Source: JAYREN01 sp963663375
GTDB lineage: Bacteria; Acidobacteriota; Holophagae; Holophagales; Holophagaceae
Assembly: GCA_963663375.1 (NCBI GenBank)
Contig: OY760195.1
Span: 744,001 to 808,000, forward strand
DNA length: 64,000 nt
Direction of reading: 5' to 3'
Shown here: positions 57,532 to 64,000 of the stretch, in pieces
Layout of the letters: each line of letters opens with the position of its first letter
Position numbering within the stretch: the stretch's first letter is position 1
The notes under the pieces: model-generated
Databases searched by the model: none
Seen by the model: the letters and a program-made list of their open reading frames with translations, nothing else
Told to the model about the DNA's origin: nothing
Made by a program: the position numbers and the translations under genes

Positions 57532-57780
57532 ATGACCCCGAAAAAAGCCAAACTCATCCAATCACTTGTTGCCGGTTTGATGGCTTGCATTTCTCTGTTT
57601 GTGTGGCGCTATTTCTTTGGAGTGGAAGTCTTACGAAAATCGAATGTGGCCGGGCAAGGGTTTCCGCTGCCTCAGTCTGAGCACCGCGGTATCGCTGCGA
57701 TCGCCTTTGTTTTCTTCTCCCTACTTAGTGTTTACCTGACTCTTCGGGCGCATTTCCTAGCGAAACCACCGGCTGCCTAA
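57532..57780 (+). CDS. Two-TM membrane protein
   Basis: 82 residues. TMs about 9-27 and 52-71; loop GVEVLRKSNVAGQGFPLPQSEHRG. Unknown family. TAA in R''. Its attC is of the rare CCAACC class. Confidence 0.75.
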   Translation: MTPKKAKLIQSLVAGLMACISLFVWRYFFGVEVLRKSNVAGQGFPLPQSEHRGIAAIAFVFFSLLSVYLTLRAHFLAKPPAA

Positions 57781-57873
57781 CCATTCGTTCAACCCGGACC
57801 CAACCGTGACCACTCGCTTCCCCAACTCGTTTCCTCCGGCCCACGGTTGGGCCGGTTAACTCTGTCGTTAGGT
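57775..57873 (+). repeat. attC site, divergent stem
   Basis: Left CCCAACCGTG pairs with right CACGGTTGGG: a 10-bp perfect stem of different sequence. R' GTTAGGT. Confidence 0.92.
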
Positions 57874-57893
57874 TGCTTCACCGCAGAGGCCCA

Positions 57894-58271
57894 ATGAACC
57901 TGAAACCCACCTTTCTCGCTTACCTGCTCGGCCTAAGTGGCCTCATCGATTTTGTTCTTGTTGCCCTGATCGTCTCTAGCGCTGCGGCACACGGCATCAG
58001 TCGGCATCCCATCGCGATCTCTCTATTTGGCTTCACAATCTCCCTGCTTCTCCTCTCAGCAATTTTCGCTTTAAAAATGGCTTTCCGTGGACAGGGCTTC
58101 CCTTTCACCAAACCCGTACTAGTCGTTGCATCCATTGTTCACGTCGTTCTTGGGCTTCTCATTCAGCTCGGCCCAGGCGCTCTGTACCAAATCTCGGCAT
58201 TCATTTTTGTTGGTACAGTCTACTTTCTGTCTTCCTTCAAAGTTCCAAAGCCGCATGTCCAGGCAACCTAA
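57894..58271 (+). CDS. Four-TM membrane protein (copy of 11165)
   Basis: 125 residues; differs from 11165 at a few residues (Ile/Val, Met/Ala, Asn/His, Ser/Phe, Val/Ile). Same leader and the same TTAGGTTGC / GCAACCTAAC ends. An in-frame extension upstream to 57873 would start within R' and is not used in the other copy. Confidence 0.82.
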   Translation: MNLKPTFLAYLLGLSGLIDFVLVALIVSSAAAHGISRHPIAISLFGFTISLLLLSAIFALKMAFRGQGFPFTKPVLVVASIVHVVLGLLIQLGPGALYQISAFIFVGTVYFLSSFKVPKPHVQAT

Positions 58272-58362
58272 CCCATCGTTCAACCCGGACGCTGCCTCTG
58301 CGAGTCACCGTCCGATCCTTCCGCGCCGCTACGGCAGCGCCGGTTAACTCTAATCGTTAGGC
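58266..58362 (+). repeat. attC site, R'' ACCTAAC
   Basis: 97-nt GCTGCC form; R' preceded by TCTAATC. Confidence 0.92.
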
Positions 58363-58369
58363 GATATCC

Positions 58370-59461
58370 ATGCACATTTCCAAGATTCCAGAAAAAACAG
58401 CATTGCTTAGGATGTTTCAACAGGTAATTTTCAAGGCCACTAAGCTTTGCCTTCTCGGGTCGATTGCCATTATTCTAGGTTGTCACTCCAAGGAGAACCT
58501 TGAACTTAGTAAGGCCTGTTTTGAAGGAAACATGCAGAACGCACGGCTGGCTCTTGGTAAGGGAGCTGATCCAAATGCCCGAATATCCTCATCAAAAATG
58601 ACTCCTTTAATGATTGCTGGATGCGGCATCGAAGCAGTTCAAGCATTGGATTCAAAAACAGACACATCAAAGCTTCTGGCAGGTATCAGATCTGACCCAA
58701 CCGGCAGAGTGGAGATCATTAGACTATTACTTTCGCTGGGCGCTGATGCCAAGGCAACTAATTCAGGGGGATATGGGACTCTCTTTTATGCAATCACAGG
58801 TGATCTCCCATTAGGTTGCCGGCTTCTTATCGAAGCTGGGGCTAATCCGACACTGGTAGAAAGATCCGGGTTTTCGCCACTGCATTTTGCCTGCATTACA
58901 GGCAAGGCAGAATGTCTTGAGTTGCTAGTTCAAGGACTTCCTCCAAAGGCAGTCGATGTATGGTGTGCACCTATTAAGGACGGATCCAGCGGGCTAACTC
59001 CACTGATGCAGGCTGCCGATCATGGTTATGTCAAATGTGTTGATGTTCTTCTCAAGGCGGGAGCCACTGTTAATCTGTCAGACGACAAAATTGGCACGGC
59101 ACTTACCTTTGCCTCGATGCGTGGGCATTTAGAAGTAGTTCAACTGCTTTTAAAGGCAGGCGCTGACCTTGAGGAACCTGCCATTAATGGATCCACACCA
59201 TTAAAAAAAGCATCTTACGGCGGTCACGAGAAGTTAGTTACGTTCCTAATTTCGATCGGAGCAAATGTGAACGCCAAAGACAAACATGGCCGAACGCCAT
59301 TAATGGAAGCATCATTCAAGGGACATATAAATATTGTTAAATTACTATTAACCGCTAAAGCCATCGTTGATATTGCTGATAATAAGGGACAAACAGCAAT
59401 GTCCTTGGCAAAATCCTCAGGGCAATCCGAAATTGCACAACTTATTCAAAATTGGCGGTAA
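58370..59461 (+). CDS. Ankyrin-repeat lipoprotein
   Basis: 363 residues, longest gene in the window. Lipobox IILGC (Cys38) after an extended N-terminus; Met15 is an alternative start giving a standard signal. The rest is a solenoid of about eight ankyrin repeats with the usual TPL..A...G and (V/I)..LL..GA(D/N) signatures: MTPLMIAGC, VEIIRLLLSLGAD, FSPLHFACITGKAECLELL, LTPLMQAADHGYVKCVDVLLKAGA, HLEVVQLLLKAGADLEEP, STPLKKASYGGHEKLVTFLISIGAN, RTPLMEASFKGH. Ankyrin repeats bind proteins; a lipid-anchored periplasmic location suggests a binding or inhibitor role (inference). Ends TTAGGCGAT / ATCGCCTAAC match. Confidence 0.92.
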   Translation: MHISKIPEKTALLRMFQQVIFKATKLCLLGSIAIILGCHSKENLELSKACFEGNMQNARLALGKGADPNARISSSKMTPLMIAGCGIEAVQALDSKTDTSKLLAGIRSDPTGRVEIIRLLLSLGADAKATNSGGYGTLFYAITGDLPLGCRLLIEAGANPTLVERSGFSPLHFACITGKAECLELLVQGLPPKAVDVWCAPIKDGSSGLTPLMQAADHGYVKCVDVLLKAGATVNLSDDKIGTALTFASMRGHLEVVQLLLKAGADLEEPAINGSTPLKKASYGGHEKLVTFLISIGANVNAKDKHGRTPLMEASFKGHINIVKLLLTAKAIVDIADNKGQTAMSLAKSSGQSEIAQLIQNWR

Positions 59462-59468
59462 GCAGATC

Positions 59469-59592
59469 GCCTAACCCATCGTTCAACTCGGACGCTGCCT
59501 CTGCGAGTCACTGGCCTCGGTAAGCGTTTGGATTTCTCGTCTCTCACCTTCCGCGCCGCTACGGCAGCGCCGGTTAACTCCATACGTTAGGC
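59469..59592 (+). repeat. attC site
   Basis: GCTGCC / GGCAGC, 124 nt; CCTCGGTAAGCG apex. Confidence 0.92.
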
Positions 59593-59865
59593 CGCAGGAA
59601 AACCGCTTTGGTTCTCATCGCGCCGAAAAACCGAATTCTCCGTTCAAGGTTTCCTTCCAGCTATCGAGCAAGGCCAACTTCACCGCCGCTCTCGCTGTCA
59701 TCATTCCGTGTACGCCCCAGCATTTCAGCCACGCTTCACGCTCTTTGGCCTTTCCCTTTCAATGCCACGTCTCATTTCAACTGCGGCAATCCATGAAATC
59801 CGTTTGGCTCCAAGGCTTTCAAATCCAGTCGCGCCGAGAGCTTTCAGCGGGCTCAGTCCAGCGCG
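59593..59865 (-). mobile_element. Cassette A, copy 26
   Basis: 273 bp; CTTTGGTTCTC, CATTCCGTGTACGCCCC and CTCATTTCAACTGCGG variants. Confidence 0.85.
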
Positions 59866-59989
59866 CCCTAACCCATCGTTCAACTCCGACGCTGCCTCTG
59901 CGAGTCACCAGCCTCCACCAACGTTCGGATTTCTCGTCTCTCACCTTCCGCGCCGCTTCGGCAGCGCCGGTTAACTCCATACGTTAGGC
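59866..59989 (+). repeat. attC site
   Basis: R'' CCCTAAC; GCTGCC / GGCAGC, 124 nt. Confidence 0.9.
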
Positions 59990-59995
59990 GTCACC

Positions 59996-60544
59996 ATGCC
60001 TCCTGAAATTCGGATTTCGAACAGGGTCATAGTTCGACCAATGATTCCCCTTGGACTGCTGGTAATCCTTATCTACGTTTTGGTCTCGCCGGGCTTGCCG
60101 GTTTTCTCGTCCGTTAAAACAATCGAAGTAATACTCATCAGTGATTGGCACATCAAGGCCGAAAAACAACAGCTGCTTAGCTACAAATCGGACTCTCCCG
60201 ATTTGCCGGAATACCAAGCGCTGCCAGGCGCTCCTGCCGACATGAATGTCTATCATTTTGGCTGCAGCGGTTGTGACCACATTTTTGTCGAGTCTGATCC
60301 CAATAGAGCTCTTCAGTTTTACTGGTCTGAGTTATCTGCGACTGATCGCTCGAGCTTATTGACTCGCCTCGGCTATCCAGCCGACGCTGAATTCACACGG
60401 CTGCTTCATGGTCCATTTCCCAAAGCACCCTGGGCCTATCAACATGGCTATCTGCCATCACCGCCTAACCCATCGTTCAACCCGGACGCTGCCTCTGCGA
60501 GTCACCGTCCGATCCTTCCGCGCCGCTACGGCAGCGCCGGTTAA
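59996..60544 (+). CDS. Membrane-anchored protein reading into attC
   Basis: 182 residues, of which about the last 26 come from attC. One N-terminal TM (about 16-36, IPLGLLVILIYVLVSPGLPVF), then a soluble domain with WHIKAEKQQLLSYKSDSPDLPEY-type helix and a CSGCDH motif (about residue 91), FYWSELSATDRSSLLTRLGYP. No stop before R''; the frame ends at the TAA in GGTTAAC. Unknown family. Confidence 0.72.
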   Translation: MPPEIRISNRVIVRPMIPLGLLVILIYVLVSPGLPVFSSVKTIEVILISDWHIKAEKQQLLSYKSDSPDLPEYQALPGAPADMNVYHFGCSGCDHIFVESDPNRALQFYWSELSATDRSSLLTRLGYPADAEFTRLLHGPFPKAPWAYQHGYLPSPPNPSFNPDAASASHRPILPRRYGSAG

Positions 60545-60559
60545 CTCCATACGTTAGGC
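60463..60559 (+). repeat. attC site (partly translated)
   Basis: 97-nt GCTGCC / GGCAGC form. Confidence 0.9.
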
Positions 60560-60831
60560 CGCAGGAAAACCGCTCTGGTTCTCTTCGCGCCGAGAAACGA
60601 ACTCTCCGTTCAAGGTTTCCTTCCAGCTATCGAGCAAGGCCAACTTAATCGGTTCATTCGCTGTCATCATTTCGAGTACGCTCCAAAGTCCAAACCACGT
60701 CACAGGCTCGTCGGCCTTTCCCTTTCAACGCCACGCCTCCTTTCAATTGCGGCAATCCATGAAATCCGCTCAGCTCCAAGGCTTTCAAAACCAGTCGCGC
60801 CGCGAGCTTTCAGCGGGCTCAGTCCAGCGCG
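60560..60831 (-). mobile_element. Cassette A, copy 27
   Basis: 272 bp; CTCTTCGCGCC and ACAGGCTCG variants. Confidence 0.85.
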
Positions 60832-60955
60832 CCCTAACCCATCGTTCAACTCGGACGCTGCCTCTGCGAGTCACTTTCCTCCACAAGCGTTCGGATTTCT
60901 CGTCTCTCACCTTCCGCGCCGCTTCGGCAGCGCCGGTTAACTCCATTCGTTAGGC
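60832..60955 (+). repeat. attC site
   Basis: R'' CCCTAAC; GCTGCC / GGCAGC, 124 nt. Confidence 0.9.
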
Positions 60956-61004
60956 GTTTACAATCTGGGTGGCGCTCCAACCCAAAAAACAGCGGCGACA
61001 AGCA

Positions 61005-61268
61005 ATGACCATCACATCACCAGATCCCTTAAAATTCTTCCTCCCGATTGCCTCGGCTCTCACTTTTGCCATCGGCTATACCTGCTGGGACAACCCGAGC
61101 ATGATTCTGTCCATCTTCAGCAACATTCCGAAATTCGAAAACCACATAAACACCAATCAGAAAACTATTCACACCCTTACGAAATTCATCGGTTTTGTGC
61201 TTCTGTGCGCTGCATTTATTGGCGCTGGCTTATGGGCTTACATTTTCTTGCACCGATCCGCACCATGA
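61005..61268 (+). CDS. Two-TM membrane protein
   Basis: 87 residues from ATG at 61005; an in-frame GTG at 60969 would add a basic QPKKQRRQA extension and cannot be excluded. TMs about 10-27 and 61-82; loop with NPSMILSIFSNIPKFENHINT. Ends TTAGGCGTTT / AAACGCCTAAC match. Confidence 0.72.
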   Translation: MTITSPDPLKFFLPIASALTFAIGYTCWDNPSMILSIFSNIPKFENHINTNQKTIHTLTKFIGFVLLCAAFIGAGLWAYIFLHRSAP

Positions 61269-61289
61269 ATACACGACCCTACACCAAAC

Positions 61290-61386
61290 GCCTAACCCAT
61301 CGTTCAACCCGGACGCTGCCTCTGCGAGTCATCGCCCGATCCTTCCGCGCCGCTACGGCAGCGCCGGTTAACTCCATACGTTAGGC
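61290..61386 (+). repeat. attC site
   Basis: 97-nt form with CATCGCCCGATCC apex. Confidence 0.92.
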
Positions 61387-61405
61387 CTCATTCAAAGGAG
61401 CCATC

Positions 61406-61651
61406 ATGTCATTTCGCGCACTGACAATGGCAGCAATAGCGGTGATAAACCTTTGCTTTGCATCTGCTGCTGAGCAGAAGACTCCCGGAGCAAAGCACAC
61501 AAAGCCGTTCAAAACCTCCGCGAGCGTGGAGGCAGAAAAGCAAAAGGTCATTGCACAAAAAGATCAAGCCGAAGCCGATCTAGCAAAGATCAAGGCTGGT
61601 ATGGCCAAAAGAAAATCGAATCCTTCGCAACCTAAGCAAAATTCAAAGTAG
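61406..61651 (+). CDS. Small secreted Lys/Ala-rich protein
   Basis: 81 residues. Signal peptide about 1-22 (LTMAAIAVINLCFASAAEQ), then a low-complexity charged helix (KTSASVEAEKQKVIAQKDQAE, ADLAKIKAGMAKRK) with heptad-like spacing and a basic end. AAGGAG 7 nt before the ATG. Probably a small periplasmic coiled-coil protein; function unknown. Confidence 0.78.
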   Translation: MSFRALTMAAIAVINLCFASAAEQKTPGAKHTKPFKTSASVEAEKQKVIAQKDQAEADLAKIKAGMAKRKSNPSQPKQNSK

Positions 61652-61680
61652 CTTTTCCATGTCTAAAGAGTCCGGCCTCG

Positions 61681-61804
61681 GCCTAACCCGGCGCTCAACT
61701 CGGACGCTGCCTCTGCGAGTCACCGCCCTCTCCGATCTTTCTAGATTTCTCGTCCCCAACCACCGCGCCGCTTCGGCAGCGCCGGTTAGCTTTGATCGTT
61801 AGGC
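61681..61804 (+). repeat. attC site with altered L boxes
   Basis: GCTCAAC / GTTAGC; R'' followed by CCGGC. Confidence 0.92.
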
Positions 61805-62071
61805 CGCAGGAAAACCGCTCTGGTCTTGATCGCGCCGCATGTTCGCTTCTCCGCGTTTCCTTCCAGCTATCCAGAAACGCCAACTTAATCGATTCATTCG
61901 CTGTCATCATTTCGAGTACGCTCCAGCATTTCCGCCACGTTCCACGCTCGTCGGCCTTTCCCTTTCAACGCCACGGCTCCATTCATCTGCGGCCATCCAT
62001 GAAATCCGTTCAGTACCAAGGCTTTCAAAACCAGTTGCGCCGCGCGTTTGCGGCAAACAAGGTTCAGGGCG
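61805..62071 (-). mobile_element. Cassette A, copy 28 (divergent)
   Basis: 267 bp. Diverged like copy 19: TCTTGATCG, CGCATGTTCGC, ATCCAGAAACG and a distinct 3' end (GCGTTTGCGGCAAACAAGG). On the inverted frame IKLAFLDSWKE. Confidence 0.82.
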
Positions 62072-62168
62072 ACCTAACCCATCGTTCAACTCGGACGCTG
62101 CCTCTGCGAGTCACCGTCCGGCCCGTCGCGCCGCTTTCGGCAGCGCCGGTTAACTCCATACGTTAGGC
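62072..62168 (+). repeat. attC site, R'' ACCTAAC
   Basis: 97-nt GCTGCC form with CGCCGCTTTCGG. Confidence 0.9.
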
Positions 62169-62173
62169 CTCAC

Positions 62174-62593
62174 ATGAATTCACTACCTTCACGTATCGAC
62201 GGATTTTTAAAATGTTTGTCTGCGATTTCTAATGGTCAATACGATCAAGGAGGCCTTTCTGTAAAATTTCCAGCCTCTTTTGATCGAAACAATTTAGAAA
62301 CGATCTGGCATTGTCCTGCAGCAGGCACCACTCGTTCCGGGGGTCGATTCGAAATCGTTGGTCCAGATCGCGTTGCCGAGTTCTTTGATTGTGCGATTTG
62401 GGACCCAAATCATCCTTACAAAGAAACAAGAGTAGAGCTATCAAATGTTTTCATTGCTTTACTCGAACAAGAATTTAGCACATCTGATTTAGAAATTTGG
62501 TACAACAATGACGCAATGAACGCAACTCTATCTATTTGTATTGGTCCAGGCGACAAGGAGATGTGGCTTGAGCTGTTTTGGAGTGTTGATTAA
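62174..62593 (+). CDS. Soluble acidic protein, unknown
   Basis: 139 residues, no signal. PSRIDGFLKCLSAISNGQY, FPASFDRNNLETIWHCP, GPDRVAEFFDCAIWDPN, and a C-terminal acidic strand-helix (DLEIWYNNDAMNATLSI, EMWLELFWSVD). A small alpha-beta protein of immunity-like style; not assigned. Confidence 0.76.
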   Translation: MNSLPSRIDGFLKCLSAISNGQYDQGGLSVKFPASFDRNNLETIWHCPAAGTTRSGGRFEIVGPDRVAEFFDCAIWDPNHPYKETRVELSNVFIALLEQEFSTSDLEIWYNNDAMNATLSICIGPGDKEMWLELFWSVD

Positions 62594-62616
62594 TGCCACT
62601 CAAATCAGACCCTTCG

Positions 62617-62737
62617 GCCTAACCCATCGTTCAACCCGGACGCAACCTCTTGGAGTCAGTATCATAACAAACGCTTTGCCAACCTTCCTCTCCCGATCGC
62701 GCCGCTTCGGTTGCGCCGGTTAACTCCACCGTTAGGC
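62617..62737 (+). repeat. attC site
   Basis: Compensated arms GCAACC / GGTTGC with unusual apex GTATCATAACAAACGC; 121 nt. Confidence 0.9.
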
Positions 62738-62744
62738 CGCACCC

Positions 62745-62975
62745 ATGTTCGATCTCATTGAGGCAATTCTCGCAGTCATGCCGATTGAGTCCTGGCTCAG
62801 TCGTCGGGTCATTTTCCCCGTTTTCGGTTCAATCCTTATCGCGATTCTCTATAATCTATTTTTGCCATGGCATCCTCAGGCAGTTCCCATTTTGATTGTC
62901 TTCTGCGGATTCATTCTTGGACTCACTTGGAATTTCCGATTCCTTCGAAAGCAGGCCTGCAACCGTGCGGTCTAA
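62745..62975 (+). CDS. Two-TM membrane protein
   Basis: 76 residues. Amphipathic start (FDLIEAILAVMPIESWLSRR), TMs about 22-41 and 46-62, basic end FLRKQACNRAV. Unknown. TAA comes from R'' GTCTAAC. Confidence 0.74.
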   Translation: MFDLIEAILAVMPIESWLSRRVIFPVFGSILIAILYNLFLPWHPQAVPILIVFCGFILGLTWNFRFLRKQACNRAV

Positions 62976-63066
62976 CCCATCGTTCAACCCGGACGCTGCC
63001 TCTGCGAGTCACCGTCCGATCCTTCCGCGCCGCTACGGCAGCGCCGGTTAACTCCATACGTTAGGC
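62970..63066 (+). repeat. attC site, R'' GTCTAAC
   Basis: 97-nt GCTGCC / GGCAGC form. Confidence 0.9.
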
Positions 63067-63338
63067 CGCAGGAAAACCGCTCTGGTTCTCGCCGCGCCGA
63101 GGAACGAATTCTCCGTTCAAGGTTTTCTTCCAGCTATCGAGCAAGGCCAACTTAATCGGTTCATTCGCTGTCATCATTTCGAGTACGCTCCAAAGTCCAA
63201 ACCACGTCAAACGCTCATCGCCCTTTCCATTTCAACGCCACGTCCCTTTTCTACCGCGCCAACCCATGAAATCCGTTCGCCTCCAAGGCTTTCAAAACCA
63301 GTCGCGCCGCGAGCTTTCAGCGGGCTCAGTCCAGCGCG
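63067..63338 (-). mobile_element. Cassette A, copy 29
   Basis: 272 bp; indistinguishable by eye from copy 3 (5807-6078), 57 kb away. Confidence 0.85.
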
Positions 63339-63462
63339 CCCTAACCCATCGTTCAACTCGGACGCTGCAGCCACGAGCACTTTCCTCCCGCCTGCATTCG
63401 GATTTCTCGTCCCCTTTCATCGTCCGGTTGGCTGCACCGCCGGTTAACTCCATACGTTAGGC
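63339..63462 (+). repeat. attC site
   Basis: R'' CCCTAAC; GCTGCAGCC arms, as 6079-6202. Confidence 0.9.
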
Positions 63463-63734
63463 CGCAGGAAAACCGCTCTGGTTCTCATCGCGCCGAAAAC
63501 CAAATTCTCCTTTCAAGGTTTCCTTCCAGCTATCGAGCAAGGCCAACTTGATCGGTTCATTCGCTGTCATCATTTCGAATACGCTCCAGCTTTACCGCCA
63601 CGTTCCACGCTCATCGGCCTTTCCCTTTCAACGCCACGCCTCCTTTCAACTGCGGCAATCCATGAGATCCGTTCAGCTCCAAGGTTTTCAAAACCAGTCG
63701 CGCCGCAAGCTTTCAACGGGCCCAGTTCAGCGCG
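63463..63734 (-). mobile_element. Cassette A, copy 30
   Basis: 272 bp; AACTTGATCGG, TTTCGAATACG and GGGCCCAGTTCAGCG variants (the last shared with copy 20). Confidence 0.85.
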
Positions 63735-63831
63735 CCCTAACCCATCGTTCAACTCGGACGCTGCCTCTGCGAGTCATCGTCCGATCCTTCCGCGCCGCTA
63801 CGGCAGCGCCGGTTAACTCCATACGTTAGGC
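63735..63831 (+). repeat. attC site
   Basis: R'' CCCTAAC with the 97-nt stem, unlike the preceding A copy. Confidence 0.9.
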
Positions 63832-64000
63832 CGCAGGAAAAACCGCTCTGGTTCTCGTCGCGCCGAACACCGAATTCTCCGTTCAAGGTTTCCTTCCAGC
63901 TATCGAGCAAGGCCAACTTAATCAATTCATTCGCTGTCATCATTTCGAGTACGTTCCAAAGTCCAAACCACGTCACACGCTCGTCGGCCTTTCCCTTCCA
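63832..64000 (-). mobile_element. Cassette A, copy 31 (cut by window end)
   Basis: First 169 bp of a five-A copy with the AAAGTCCAAACCACGTC segment; third A copy in a row. Confidence 0.85.

Noticed and set aside
1..64000. CRISPR array, because short repeats recur regularly
   Set aside because: Repeats are about 97-124 nt, imperfect, with inverted cores and gene-sized intervals; they are attC sites. No cas genes.

Overview
This window is the inside of one very large integron cassette array (a superintegron). It holds 132 canonical attC sites plus 4 atypical junctions (one cut by the left edge), all in the same orientation. They bound 135 complete gene cassettes and one truncated by the right edge, averaging about 470 bp. 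No integrase gene, attI site, transposase, rRNA or tRNA is visible, so both array ends lie outside the window. The site plan is GCCTAAC, a GTTCAAC box, a variable stem, a GTTAAC box and GTTAGGC. I cannot name the organism: base composition is mixed, and the many lipobox and signal-peptide proteins suggest a diderm bacterium.

Layout: almost every cassette has a single plus-strand gene starting a few bases after GTTAGGC and ending just before, inside, or occasionally beyond the next GCCTAAC. I call 94 such cassette genes in 92 cassettes (two cassettes carry two genes); one of them, a lipoprotein at 28.0-28.4 kb, is inverted. The other 43 complete cassettes have no convincing plus-strand gene. 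Thirty of these, plus the truncated last one, are copies of a single ~272-bp element (cassette A) scattered through the array, with tandem runs at 4.6-7.0, 15.1-16.2 and 63.1-64 kb. Smaller gene-poor families are B (2 copies), C (3), D (3) and singletons E, F, G, I and J.

Content: most genes are unrecognised. Roughly half encode small membrane proteins or secreted/lipid-anchored proteins. Recognisable or suggestive members are a GIY-YIG nuclease-like protein (45.3 kb), a free-standing EF-Tu domain-III-like protein (19.0 kb), DUF1851-like (43.5 kb), DUF6985-like (3.4 kb) and ComJ-like (14.1 kb) proteins, TonB-C-terminal-like secreted proteins (1.4, 37.2, 47.5 kb), an ExbD-like secreted protein (33.5 kb), two zinc-ribbon membrane proteins, two glycine-zipper proteins and an ankyrin-repeat lipoprotein (58.4 kb). 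Several cassettes are present twice or three times at distant places, showing duplication within the array.

The genes do not form a pathway; each cassette is an independent mobile unit. The strongest signals beyond the genes are the high-copy length-constrained cassette A, cassette-specific complementarity between the two ends of a cassette, compensatory base changes in attC stems, attC types uncoupled from cassette bodies, and four compact atypical junctions. In the attC entries, 'arms' means the paired stem bases and R''/R' the outer core sites.
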